Shown: positions 1-7,211, counted from the stretch's first letter. The stretch: 8,159 nucleotides of DNA from Rhodobacterales bacterium (GCA_025357355.1 JANXPK010000661.1:1-8159); one strand, 5' to 3'. Translations and numbers: made by a program. The notes: generated from the letters alone by a model not told the origin.

Positions 1-573
1 CGGCTTGCCGCCGGTGGCCATGACGTCGGCGCCGGCGAGGCTGCGCGTGATGGTGAAAGCCATTTCTACGCTGCGCGAGCCGCCGAGTTTCACCAGCGCC
101 TCCAGCGCCGGGAAGGTGGCGATCAGGTCGGGATGGAGAAGCTGGCAGTTCGGCACGGCGACCAGCGTGTCGGACGCGCGGGCGTGAAAGCCGAGGAGCG
201 TCCCGCCTTTGGTGCGCCGCGCGGCGAGGGTGGCGCGGCGGCGCGAACGGGGCGGCGAGGTGACGATGGGGCGGAACAGGGTCGAAATCCCCTGCCCTTC
301 CAGCGCGGATTTGACGACGGTCAGCTTCCAGTCGGCGACAAAAGCTTCGGTCGCGTGTTGCATCAGGCAGCCGCCGCAAGTGCGGGCATGGGCGCAGGGC
401 GGGCGGATGCGGGCGGTGGAGGGCGTCAGGATGCGCGCGTCTTTGAGGTGGTTGCCGTCCAGCGCGCCCTCGACCACCTCACCGGGCAGCACTTGTGGAA
501 CGAAGATGACGCCATCGGGGCCTTGCGCCACGCCGTCGCCGAGGTGGCCAAGCCGGTCAATGGTCAGGATCAT
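1..573 (-). CDS. RNA uridine-C5 methyltransferase, RlmD/TrmA (RumA) family, N-terminal part
   Basis: SAM-dependent RNA m5U methyltransferase of the class that carries an Fe-S cluster; only the first 191 codons are visible and the gene continues past the left edge. An N-terminal TRAM-like segment (about residues 1-50, with IDRLGHLGDGVAQ) precedes a four-cysteine cluster motif: C60, C66, C69 and C143, in the contexts CAHARTCGGC and PNCQLLHP. The spacing C-x5-C-x2-C-x73-C resembles that known for E. coli RlmD. The SAM-binding Rossmann domain and catalytic Cys lie outside the window, so the target (23S rRNA U1939/U747 or tRNA U54) cannot be decided. The start ATG (571-573) overlaps the TGA of the upstream ABC gene as ATGA, and AGGAAG, inside the last codons of that gene, serves as ribosome binding site, so translational coupling is likely. 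The family call is firm; the member is not. Confidence 0.88.
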   Translation of the reverse strand, partial: MILTIDRLGHLGDGVAQGPDGVIFVPQVLPGEVVEGALDGNHLKDARILTPSTARIRPPCAHARTCGGCLMQHATEAFVADWKLTVVKSALEGQGISTLFRPIVTSPPRSRRRATLAARRTKGGTLLGFHARASDTLVAVPNCQLLHPDLIATFPALEALVKLGGSRSVEMAFTITRSLAGADVMATGGKP

Positions 574-2432
574 TCGGCGGCTTCCTGTTCGTCCACGCCA
601 ATGAAGCCGCCGGACTGGCGGTTCCAGTAGCGGGCGTAAAGACCGTTTTGCGCCAGCAGTTCGCCGTGGCTGCCCTGTTCGACAATCCGCCCCTCGTCCA
701 GCACGATGATACGGTCCATCATGGCAATGGTGCTGAGGCGGTGGGCGATGGCGAGCACGGTCTTGCCCTGCATCACGCGGTTGAGGGCGTGCTGGATCGA
801 CGCCTCAACCTCTGAATCCAGCGCCGAGGTTGCCTCGTCCAGCACCAGAATCGGCGCGTCTTTCAGGAAAGCACGGGCAAGGGCGATGCGCTGACGCTGG
901 CCGCCGGACAGTTTCACGCCGCGTTCCCCAAGAAAGGCGCCGTAGCCTACGTTGCCGTTGTGGTCTCGCAGCGACAGGATGAAATCATGTGCTTCGGCGG
1001 CGCGGGCGGCGGCGATCATGTCGGCCTCGGTAGCCTCGGGGTTGCCGTACAGGATGTTCTCGCGTGCAGTGCGGTTGAACATCGAGGTTTCCTGGGTGAC
1101 CATGCCGATCTGGCGGCGCAAGGATTCCTGCGTGACCGAACGCACGTCGATGCCGTCGATCAGGATGGCGCCCTTTTCGGTATCATAGAGCCTGAGAAGC
1201 AAGGCGACCAACGTCGATTTGCCGGCACCTGAGGCCCCGACCAGCCCGATCTTTTCGCCGGGATGAATGGTCAGGCTGACCTCATCCACCCCGCCACGGC
1301 CGTCGTCGGTCTTGCGGCCATAGGCGAACGAGACCGACTTCATCTGAATCTCGCCCTTGACGCGGGGCATTGCAATCGCACCGGGCGCGTCGGTAAGGGT
1401 ATAGGGTGGGGTCAGGGTCTTGATGCCGTCCTCGACCTCGCCCAGATTGCCGAAGATCGACATCAGCGAGAACGAGACCCAGCCAGTCATCTGCGACAGG
1501 CGGAAGGAAATGGTGCCCGCCGCCGCGATGTCGCCGGGCGTGGCGCGGCCGAGGCTCCACAGGTAAAGCGTGCCGCAGACCAGAAGCACCGGCAGAACAC
1601 CGGCAATCGCCGACAGGATGAAGCGGAACCATGACGAGACCACGCCGTAGCCGATGGCCTTGTCGCGGAAACCTGCCATCGCCTCCAGCGCCACCCGGTC
1701 CTCGTAAGTGGAATGGGCGAAGAGCTTGACGGTTTTCATGTTCGACACGGTGTCAACGATCTGGCCGGTGACCATGGCGCGGGCGGCGGCGCGGGCGGTG
1801 GAGGCGCCGCGGATCCGACGCAGGGAGTGGCGGATGAAGACGTAGTAGGCGGCAATCCACAGGATCAGCACCAAGGCGGCGCGCAGGTCGATGGAGGCGA
1901 GGAGTAGCACAGAGCCGGTGACCGAGGAGATGGCGAAAGCGGCGGTTTCGATCAGGCCGGACACCACGTCAGTCGTCGCGCGGGCCACCTGCATCTGTTT
2001 TTGCGCGATGCGTCCGGCAAAATCGTTGTCAAAGAAGGTGACGGCCTGGCCGATGGTCCAGCGGTGGATGCGCGACAGGATCAGCGGAAAGAGGTTCGGC
2101 TCCATTCGGATCGAGGCGGCGGCGGTGTTCATGCCGAAGATGACCGGGCGGACGACGAGGTAGTAGGCGGCGAAGATGGTCACCAGCGGCATCAGGTCGG
2201 TGGTGATGGTGACGGGCGTGGTGCGGGCCACGGCGTCGATGATCTTGCCGAGAAGTGTCGCCGAGATCGCCTCAAGCGAGCCGACCAACACCGACCAGAA
2301 CGATGCCCAGGCAATGCCCCACCACGCCCCGCGCAAGGCCCAGCGGAAGAAAGCCCAGGTCCTGCGCGGCGGACTGCCGACAGCCTCGGCGAAGGGTGGC
2401 AGTTGTGGACCGAGGATCGGGGAAAATATCAT
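570..2432 (-). CDS. ABC exporter half-transporter (permease-ATPase fusion), second of a pair
   Basis: A 620-residue type IV (ABCB/MsbA-like) inner-membrane exporter subunit with an N-terminal membrane domain and a C-terminal ATPase. Six hydrophobic segments lie near residues 37-62, 80-101, 160-182, 183-201, 269-294 and 301-328. The ATPase is complete: Walker A GASGAGKST (K405), Q-loop MVTQE, LSGGQ (508-512), Walker B ILVLDE with catalytic E533, D-loop SALD, and switch H564 in AIAHR. The signature is preceded by LGERG, the X-loop typical of exporters. The start ATG overlaps the stop of the upstream paralogue (ATGA at 2429-2432), so equal synthesis and a heterodimer with that paralogue are the simplest inference. 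Both proteins share FAGRIA and the ending RQSGGFIG, pointing to tandem duplication. The substrate is not readable from sequence; a lipid, drug or peptide would all fit. The first 25 residues are Pro-rich and probably cytosolic. Confidence 0.93.
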   Translation of the reverse strand: MIFSPILGPQLPPFAEAVGSPPRRTWAFFRWALRGAWWGIAWASFWSVLVGSLEAISATLLGKIIDAVARTTPVTITTDLMPLVTIFAAYYLVVRPVIFGMNTAAASIRMEPNLFPLILSRIHRWTIGQAVTFFDNDFAGRIAQKQMQVARATTDVVSGLIETAAFAISSVTGSVLLLASIDLRAALVLILWIAAYYVFIRHSLRRIRGASTARAAARAMVTGQIVDTVSNMKTVKLFAHSTYEDRVALEAMAGFRDKAIGYGVVSSWFRFILSAIAGVLPVLLVCGTLYLWSLGRATPGDIAAAGTISFRLSQMTGWVSFSLMSIFGNLGEVEDGIKTLTPPYTLTDAPGAIAMPRVKGEIQMKSVSFAYGRKTDDGRGGVDEVSLTIHPGEKIGLVGASGAGKSTLVALLLRLYDTEKGAILIDGIDVRSVTQESLRRQIGMVTQETSMFNRTARENILYGNPEATEADMIAAARAAEAHDFILSLRDHNGNVGYGAFLGERGVKLSGGQRQRIALARAFLKDAPILVLDEATSALDSEVEASIQHALNRVMQGKTVLAIAHRLSTIAMMDRIIVLDEGRIVEQGSHGELLAQNGLYARYWNRQSGGFIGVDEQEAAE

Positions 2433-4273
2433 TCAGCCGCCTCTTCCAACCCGATGAAGCCCCCTGATTGCCGTGCCCAGAACCGCGCGTAAAGGCCCCC
2501 GAGCGTCAAAAGTTCGGCATGAGTGCCTTGTTCGGCAACTTGACCATCCTCTAGCACCACGATGCAGTCCATGGCGGCAATGGTCGACATGCGGTGGGCG
2601 ATGGCGACCACGGTCTTGCCGGTCATCACGTTGAAGAGCGCCGCCTGAATCGCCGCCTCGGCCTCGCTATCCAAGGCCGATGTCGCCTCGTCCAATATCA
2701 AGATCGGCGCGTCCTTGAGGATCACTCGCGCCAAGGTGACGCGCTGGCGCTGGCCGCCGGACAGCTTGACCCCACGTTCGCCGACATGGGCGTCATAGCC
2801 GGTGCGGCCTTGCGGGTCTTGCAGCGCCAGAATGAAGTCATGCGCCTCTGCACGCTTGGCGGCGAGGGTCATCTGGGCATCACTGGCCTCGGGGCGGCCG
2901 TATTTGATGTTGTCGCGAACCGAGCGGTGCAGAAGGCTGCTGTCCTGCTGAACCATGCCAATCTGGCGGCGCAGGGATTCTTGGGTCACTTGGGTGATGT
3001 CTTGACCGTCGATGCGGATCTGGCCCTGCTCGGCGTCGTAAAACCGCAGCATCAGTTTGACCAGGGTCGATTTGCCGGCACCCGAACGGCCAACAAGACC
3101 GATCTTCTCGCCGGGCCTGATGGTCAGCGACACGCGGTCCAGACCACCCGAACCACGACCGTAGTGGTGCGAAACATGGTCGATCTCGATCAACCCGTCG
3201 CGGAAATCGAGATCGCGCGCCTTGGGCGCATCGACCAGCGTGATCGGATGGGTGATGGTTTCCATGCCCTCTTGCACCACGCCCAGCGACTGCACCAGAT
3301 TAGAGGTCGACCACATGATCCAATAGGTCATGTTGTTCAGCCGCAGAACCAGCGCCGAAGCCGCCGCAACCGTACCGACCGAGGCCATCCCCTGATACCA
3401 AAGGCCCAACGCCCAGCCGATGATGGATACGATCAGCAGACCGTTGATGAAGGTAAGCACGACATCCATCTTGGTTATGATGCGCATTTCGTTGGCGATC
3501 GCCTGCCGCGACCCTTCTATCGTTTCTTTCGCATAGTCGAGTTCGCGGTCGTGATGGGCAGACAGTTTGACCGAATGTATGTTGGTGTATGCATCCACGA
3601 CGCGGCCGGTCACTGCCGACCGTGCATTTGAAGCGGCCTGCGATGCCGGGCCAGCGCGGCGCAACGTCCAGCGCATCAGCAGAAGATAGGCGATCAGCCA
3701 AATGACCAGCGGCAGCAGCAACCGGATGTCGGCACTGGCCAGCATGAAAGCCGAACCGATCAACATGACCGAGGCAAAAGCCATTGCATCGAAAGTCTGG
3801 AACACTGCATCGCCCGCCGCTGTCGGGGCTTGCATGATGCGGTTGGCGATACGTCCGGCAAAATCGCTTTCAAACCAGCCGACGGGCTGGCGCAGAACGT
3901 GGGCATGGGCGCGCCAGCGCATCATCGTCGCGAAGTTCACCAGAATCGTGTTGTGCAGCAGCGCCACGCCCGCACCGCCGATCAGCGGGCGAATCAGCAG
4001 AACCGCAAGGCCGACCAGCGAGATTTCCAAGCCATGCGCGGCCCAGACCTGAACCGGGGTTCCAATGGCCAGGTAGTCAACGATATGGCCGACATACCAG
4101 ATCAGCACCACATCGCCGACTGCGTTGGCGACGGATGCCAGGCAGGTTGCAAGAAACACAATACGGAACGGCCGCAGATATTCGGCCAGAAACGGCCACA
4201 GCTTGCGCGGCGGTGTATCGGTCTGGGTATAGGAGGCATAGGGATCGACGAGGTTTTCAAAGAAGCGGAACAT
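2429..4273 (-). CDS. ABC exporter half-transporter (permease-ATPase fusion), first of a pair
   Basis: A 614-residue exporter subunit of the ABCB/MsbA type in the inner membrane. Hydrophobic spans lie near residues 36-58, 83-107, 162-183, 184-202, 269-293 and 296-326. The intracellular-loop motif DFAGRIANRIMQ is at 137-148. The ATPase has Walker A GRSGAGKST (K401), Q-loop MVQQD, X-loop VGERG, LSGGQ (504-508), Walker B ILILDE with E529, D-loop SALD and H560, so no degenerate site is seen. I chose ATG 4271-4273 (MFRFFENLVDPY), which matches the usual start of such proteins. The frame stays open upstream to a TTG at 4336, but that extension looks non-coding and lies in the leader. The ribosome site is weak (AGG seven bases before ATG), which fits control by the 170-bp leader. 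It is coupled by ATGA to the second subunit. A homodimer or a heterodimer is possible; a heterodimer is favoured by the layout. Substrate unknown. Confidence 0.92.
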   Translation of the reverse strand: MFRFFENLVDPYASYTQTDTPPRKLWPFLAEYLRPFRIVFLATCLASVANAVGDVVLIWYVGHIVDYLAIGTPVQVWAAHGLEISLVGLAVLLIRPLIGGAGVALLHNTILVNFATMMRWRAHAHVLRQPVGWFESDFAGRIANRIMQAPTAAGDAVFQTFDAMAFASVMLIGSAFMLASADIRLLLPLVIWLIAYLLLMRWTLRRAGPASQAASNARSAVTGRVVDAYTNIHSVKLSAHHDRELDYAKETIEGSRQAIANEMRIITKMDVVLTFINGLLIVSIIGWALGLWYQGMASVGTVAAASALVLRLNNMTYWIMWSTSNLVQSLGVVQEGMETITHPITLVDAPKARDLDFRDGLIEIDHVSHHYGRGSGGLDRVSLTIRPGEKIGLVGRSGAGKSTLVKLMLRFYDAEQGQIRIDGQDITQVTQESLRRQIGMVQQDSSLLHRSVRDNIKYGRPEASDAQMTLAAKRAEAHDFILALQDPQGRTGYDAHVGERGVKLSGGQRQRVTLARVILKDAPILILDEATSALDSEAEAAIQAALFNVMTGKTVVAIAHRMSTIAAMDCIVVLEDGQVAEQGTHAELLTLGGLYARFWARQSGGFIGLEEAAE

Positions 4274-4326
4274 GAGGAAGCCTGTGAGTTGGCAATGCAG
4301 ACAATGGGTGAGGGGGTACCTGATCG

Positions 4327-4348
4327 GACCGCCCAAACGGGATCGGTC
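4327..4348 (-). other. leader hairpin after the 10-codon frame
   Basis: On the minus-strand RNA, GACCG pairs with CGGTC, and after a two-base bulge CCC pairs with GGG around a GTTT loop, giving eight base pairs. The hairpin starts three bases past the stop codon of the leader frame. It is not followed by a T-run, so if it controls anything it would act on ribosome access, RNA stability or Rho rather than as an intrinsic terminator. Confidence 0.4.
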
Positions 4349-4377
4349 GGCTCAAGCCAGACTGAGGGTGATCCCGT
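4337..4377 (-). repeat. 8-bp inverted repeat giving an alternative leader fold
   Basis: ACGGGATC (plus strand 4337-4344) is the exact reverse complement of GATCCCGT (4370-4377). In the minus-strand RNA the first partner lies inside the 10-codon leader frame and the second inside the 5' arm and loop of the following hairpin. The two pairings therefore exclude each other, and a ribosome on the leader frame would mask the upstream partner. An 8-bp inverted repeat in a 170-base region is not rare by chance, so this is only suggestive. Confidence 0.35.
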
Positions 4378-4384
4378 GTTCCAT
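4352..4384 (-). CDS. candidate 10-codon leader peptide upstream of the ABC pair
   Basis: A minimal reading frame, MEHGITLSLA then TGA, lies 78 bases before the ABC start. It is preceded by AGAGGAG with a six-base spacer to ATG, a much better ribosome binding site than that of the ABC gene itself. It resembles no protein I know and has no run of one amino acid that would signal a classical amino-acid attenuator. A hairpin begins three bases after its stop codon. It may act as a regulatory upstream frame whose translation affects downstream RNA folding, or it may be a chance ATG after a purine-rich stretch. The evidence is the strong ribosome site and its position; conservation is untested. Confidence 0.35.
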   Translation of the reverse strand: MEHGITLSLA

Positions 4385-4407
4385 GCCGCGCTCCTCTGAT
4401 TGCGTCG

Positions 4408-4421
4408 CCGCTCTTTAGCGG
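4408..4421. other. small inverted repeat CCGCT-4-AGCGG after cca
   Basis: A perfect five-base-pair stem with a four-base loop lies 22 bases after the cca stop. It has no T-run on either side, so it is not a convincing intrinsic terminator for cca. It overlaps the candidate -10 element and could instead be a small operator half-site pair or chance. Transcription from cca into the ABC genes is therefore not visibly blocked. Confidence 0.3.
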
Positions 4422-4440
4422 AAACGAGATGAAATGTCAC
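4412..4440 (-). promoter_or_regulatory. candidate sigma70-type promoter for the ABC-ABC-methyltransferase unit
   Basis: On the minus strand GTGACA (4435-4440) matches the -35 consensus at five of six positions. It is followed by a 17-base spacer and TAAAGA (4412-4417), a poor -10 with three of six matches. The start of transcription would fall near 4405, placing the leader frame and hairpin in the 5' untranslated RNA. The site begins just after the cca stop codon, where an internal promoter would be expected. Inference from sequence only. Confidence 0.35.
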
Positions 4441-4443
4441 CCC

Positions 4444-5592
4444 TCAATCGTCGCCGCCCTGCAGCAAGGCGGCCTTGGTGAGGGTGAGGTTGCTGTCAAG
4501 CCAGCGGTATTGCAGCGTTTTGAGGCGCTGACCGAGGGCTGGGCCTTCCAGTTCTGGCATCAGGTCGGCGGCCTTGACTGGGAACATGGACTGCGCGCCG
4601 CGCTGAATTTCGGCGTGCCAATTCTGCGGCAAGGCCGATTGAAACAGCGCCGCATGGCAGAGAATGGCATCTTGCGCCGGAATTTCGCCCATCGACCAGG
4701 CGAGGGCGGCCGGGAACAGGGAAGAGGCAATTGCGTCTCTGATATGGCCAAGTTCGACCTCTTCCTGCCGCGACAGCCGCAGGTTTTCGGTGCTGCCGCC
4801 AAGGGTAGCAAGGCGGCGTTGCCAGCGGGGTGGCAGGTCATTCTCAAGGTGGACCAGTGGGGCGAGTGCGCTTGGGTCGGCGCCGGGCAAGACGTGGGCC
4901 AGAACGCCGGACTGCACCATGCTGGCGACGGCGGGGGCAGGGTTGGGCGCGGCGAGCAGCTTGCGCATTTCGGCGCCAATGCGTTCGCGCGACAGGGTGG
5001 CAATGCCTGGGGCGAGTTCGGTGCAGGCAGAAAGACCCTCCGCGTCAATCCCGGCAGTGGGGTCACCGTAGACGGCGTGAAAGCGGAAAAAGCGCAGGAT
5101 GCGCAGGTAGTCTTCGCGGATGCGCAAGTGCGGGTCGCCGACAAAGCGCATGCGGCGCGCCCGCAGGTCGGCGATGCCGCCCAGGGGGTCGATCACCTCG
5201 CCTGAGGGCAGGGCGTAAAGCGCGTTCATGGTGAAATCGCGGCGGGTGGCATCTTCGGCGAGATCGGTCGAAAAGGCGACGACAGCGCGGCGGCCATCGG
5301 TTTCAACGTCACGGCGCAGGGTCGTGACCTCATGATGCACACCTGCCGCAATCACGGTGATGGTGCCATGGTCGATGCCGGTTGGGATCACCTTGAAACC
5401 GGCAGATTGGGCGATGTCAGAGACAGTTTCAGGCAGCGCGTCGGTGGCGATGTCGATGTCGGACACCGTCGCGCCGAGCAGGGCGTTGCGCACGCAACCG
5501 CCGACGAAATAGGCGCGGTAGCCGCATTGGCCCAGCATCGCGCACAGGGCTTGCGTGCCGGGATGGCGGACCCAATCATCCTGCAGGATCAT
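4444..5592 (-). CDS. cca: CCA tRNA nucleotidyltransferase (class II, poly(A) polymerase-like)
   Basis: Adds or repairs the 3'-terminal CCA of tRNAs in the cytoplasm, using CTP and ATP. The protein has 382 residues and begins MILQDDWVRHPGTQ. Class II motifs appear in order: motif A with VGGCVRNALLG (30-40) and the metal-binding D45-I-D47; motif C RRDFTMNALY (117-126); motif D region EDYLRILRFFRF (160-171); and ERIGAEM further on. Position 36 of the GGxVRD signature is Asn instead of Asp. No C-terminal HD domain is evident, in line with shorter alphaproteobacterial enzymes. The frame stays open 35 codons upstream, but that stretch lies inside the preceding gene; ATG 5590-5592 overlaps the Nudix stop as ATGA and is preferred. 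A poly(A) polymerase role is the main alternative, since the two activities share the fold, but the context and the absence of a second such gene here favour CCA addition. Confidence 0.9.
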   Translation of the reverse strand: MILQDDWVRHPGTQALCAMLGQCGYRAYFVGGCVRNALLGATVSDIDIATDALPETVSDIAQSAGFKVIPTGIDHGTITVIAAGVHHEVTTLRRDVETDGRRAVVAFSTDLAEDATRRDFTMNALYALPSGEVIDPLGGIADLRARRMRFVGDPHLRIREDYLRILRFFRFHAVYGDPTAGIDAEGLSACTELAPGIATLSRERIGAEMRKLLAAPNPAPAVASMVQSGVLAHVLPGADPSALAPLVHLENDLPPRWQRRLATLGGSTENLRLSRQEEVELGHIRDAIASSLFPAALAWSMGEIPAQDAILCHAALFQSALPQNWHAEIQRGAQSMFPVKAADLMPELEGPALGQRLKTLQYRWLDSNLTLTKAALLQGGDD

Positions 5593-6185
5593 TGCGCCAC
5601 CCGTTCGGCCAGACCGCGCAAGATGCGGGCGGTGGCACCCCAGATGTAGTAGGGACCCCAGGGCACGGCATAGTAGCGGCGGAACTGCCCGCGCCACTGC
5701 CGGCCTTCGACGACATAGCGCTGCGGATCCAGGACATGGGCGAGGGGAACGGAGAAGATCTCCTCGACCTCTTGCGGGTCAGCAGCCGGGATGAAAGCGC
5801 CATTGATGTGGGCGAGGACGGGGGTGATCTGAAAGCCGGTCACGGTTTCATGGCTGCCAAGGCGACCGAGAACCGTCACGGCTTGCGGGTGCAGGCCAAT
5901 CTCTTCCTGAGCCTCGCGCAGGGCGGCGGCCTCGGGGTCTGCATCGCTGTCTTCCTGCTTGCCGCCGGGAAAGGCGATCTGGCCGGGGTGGTGTTTCAGA
6001 TGTGAGGCGCGCTTGGTCAGGACCAGATGTGCCACCCCGCCCCGGTCCCACAAGGCGACCAGAACCGAAGCCGGGCGCAGCAGGCGTCCGGGAGGCAGGG
6101 TGACGGGGGGGTTGAGGTCAAAATCGGAAGATGCGCCGGTCTGGCGGGCAAGGGCCGCGATCAGGCGACTGACATCAGGGGACAT
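5589..6185 (-). CDS. CoA pyrophosphatase-type Nudix hydrolase (NudL-like)
   Basis: Probably hydrolyses CoA or acyl-CoA to 3',5'-ADP and phosphopantetheine, a coenzyme-turnover or housecleaning role. The 198-residue protein carries the extended CoA-family signature LTKRASHLKHHPGQIAFPGG (56-75), followed by a Nudix box ending REAQEEIGL (90-98). The usual Glu early in the box is displaced, with an acidic DSDADPE stretch in its place, as is common in this subfamily. Near the C-terminus, YYIWGATARIL (179-189) is also typical. The open frame reaches a TTG at 6227, but ATG 6183-6185, preceded by AAGGGCAGGGG, gives the expected N-terminus and an 11-bp overlap with the end of hslO. Its stop overlaps the cca start as ATGA. 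The subfamily call rests on the signature; substrate specificity has not been shown for this protein. Confidence 0.88.
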   Translation of the reverse strand: MSPDVSRLIAALARQTGASSDFDLNPPVTLPPGRLLRPASVLVALWDRGGVAHLVLTKRASHLKHHPGQIAFPGGKQEDSDADPEAAALREAQEEIGLHPQAVTVLGRLGSHETVTGFQITPVLAHINGAFIPAADPQEVEEIFSVPLAHVLDPQRYVVEGRQWRGQFRRYYAVPWGPYYIWGATARILRGLAERVAQ

Positions 6186-7173
6186 CCCCTGCCCTTTCGG
6201 CCTGAAACCCCAGCGTTTTGGGGTCAAATTCGTAGTGCGCGCCGCAGAACTGGCAATCGGCAGTAACCACCCCTTCGGGCGTAGTCATGTGGCGGATATC
6301 GGCTTGCGAGTAGATCGACATGGTGCTGCGGACCTTGTCGGCCGAGCAGGAGCAGCCAAAGCGCACCGGAGTCGCATCAAACACCCGCGGCACCTCTTCA
6401 TGGAACAGACGCACCAGAAGGTCGGTCGGCGCCAGGGTTGGGCCGATCAGTTCCAGATCCTCGACCGTATCCAGAAGGGCATTGGCGCGGGTCCAATCCT
6501 CGGCTTCATCACCGGCGAGGATGTCGACATGGGACAAAAGGCCCCCTTCGCCGCTGCCACCTTCGGCGGCAACGGAACCGCCGACCGCTGGCATGTGTTG
6601 CAGCATCACGCCGCCCGCCCGCCAGCGAGCCGCCCGCCCGGGAGCCTGGCTTTTGCCAAAGGTCACGGCAAAGCGGGTCGGGAGTTGTTCGGACTGGGCA
6701 AAGTAGGTCTCGGCGCAATGCGACAGAGTAGTTCCGGCAATCGGCGTGAAGCCCTGATATGGCACCATGTCGGTGCCCTGATCCAGCATGACGGCGAAAT
6801 AGCCTTCGCCAATCTGGCTGAACGGAGCGGCTTCCGGGTCCAACCGGTCGGGATCAAAGCTGGCGTAGGCACGGATGCGGGCTGGCTGGCCATCTTCGGT
6901 CGGGCCATAGTAATCGGTCGCGATCAGCCGGGCCGGGCCTTTGCCGCGGATTTGCAAGCTGAGTTTCCAGCGCAATTTCACGGTCTGGCCGATCAGGGCG
7001 GTGAGCAGGGTCGCCTCGGCCACCAGCGCCTCGATCTGCGGGGGATAGTTATGCTGGCGCAACACCTCGCCCAGAACGCCGTCAAGGCGCGCAACACGGC
7101 CACGGATGTCCGAGCGGTCAAGCTGGAAGGGCAGGACGGTGTCGTCCCAGGTGATTTGCGTTCCGGTCGTCAT
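6175..7173 (-). CDS. hslO: Hsp33 redox-regulated molecular chaperone
   Basis: Cytoplasmic holdase that binds unfolding proteins under oxidative stress. Its C-terminal zinc switch is complete: C274-x-C276, 30 residues, then C307-x2-C310 (GCSCSAD and CQFCGAHYEF). The N-terminal domain shows family hallmarks ETYFAQSEQLPTRF (155-168) and RAGGVMLQHMP (185-195). Length is 332 residues, about 40 more than E. coli Hsp33; part of the excess is a Gly-rich insert at about 197-211. One extra Cys (C153) lies outside the switch. I chose ATG 7171-7173, with AGGA about six bases upstream; an in-frame ATG at 7201-7203 would add ten unlikely residues. It is the first gene of the minus-strand run and is divergent from a second Nudix gene. 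Known control of hslO elsewhere is by heat-shock sigma factor; no sigma32-type site was recognised here. Confidence 0.96.
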   Translation of the reverse strand: MTTGTQITWDDTVLPFQLDRSDIRGRVARLDGVLGEVLRQHNYPPQIEALVAEATLLTALIGQTVKLRWKLSLQIRGKGPARLIATDYYGPTEDGQPARIRAYASFDPDRLDPEAAPFSQIGEGYFAVMLDQGTDMVPYQGFTPIAGTTLSHCAETYFAQSEQLPTRFAVTFGKSQAPGRAARWRAGGVMLQHMPAVGGSVAAEGGSGEGGLLSHVDILAGDEAEDWTRANALLDTVEDLELIGPTLAPTDLLVRLFHEEVPRVFDATPVRFGCSCSADKVRSTMSIYSQADIRHMTTPEGVVTADCQFCGAHYEFDPKTLGFQAERAGDVP

Positions 7174-7211
7174 GGGGTTTCCTAATGGGGCCGTTCTTGG
7201 CATACCGCGCC

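Noticed and set aside
2594..3631. Long plus-strand open frame (345 codons) opposite the first ABC gene
   Set aside because: It is the antisense shadow of the ATPase and membrane regions of the ABC gene; the protein has no recognisable motif and is rich in Gly, Arg, His and Asp, as expected for reverse frames of GC-rich genes.
4274..4336. Extended TTG start for the first ABC protein
   Set aside because: The 21 added residues look unlike a conserved N-terminus, the start codon is TTG, and the stretch overlaps the leader hairpin; ATG at 4273 gives a typical exporter N-terminus.
4408..4421. Intrinsic terminator after cca
   Set aside because: The stem is only five base pairs and no T-run follows on the minus strand.
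4429..5205. Plus-strand open frame of 258 codons opposite cca
   Set aside because: Shadow of cca, which has clear catalytic motifs on the other strand; the antisense product shows none.
5593..5697. 35-codon upstream extension of cca
   Set aside because: It lies wholly inside the Nudix coding region, and the ATGA overlap at 5589-5592 gives a natural start.
5959..7185. Long plus-strand open frame (408 codons) opposite hslO and the CoA-type Nudix gene
   Set aside because: It spans two well-supported minus-strand genes and reads across their junction, and its translation shows no domain. GC-rich antisense frames of this length are common.
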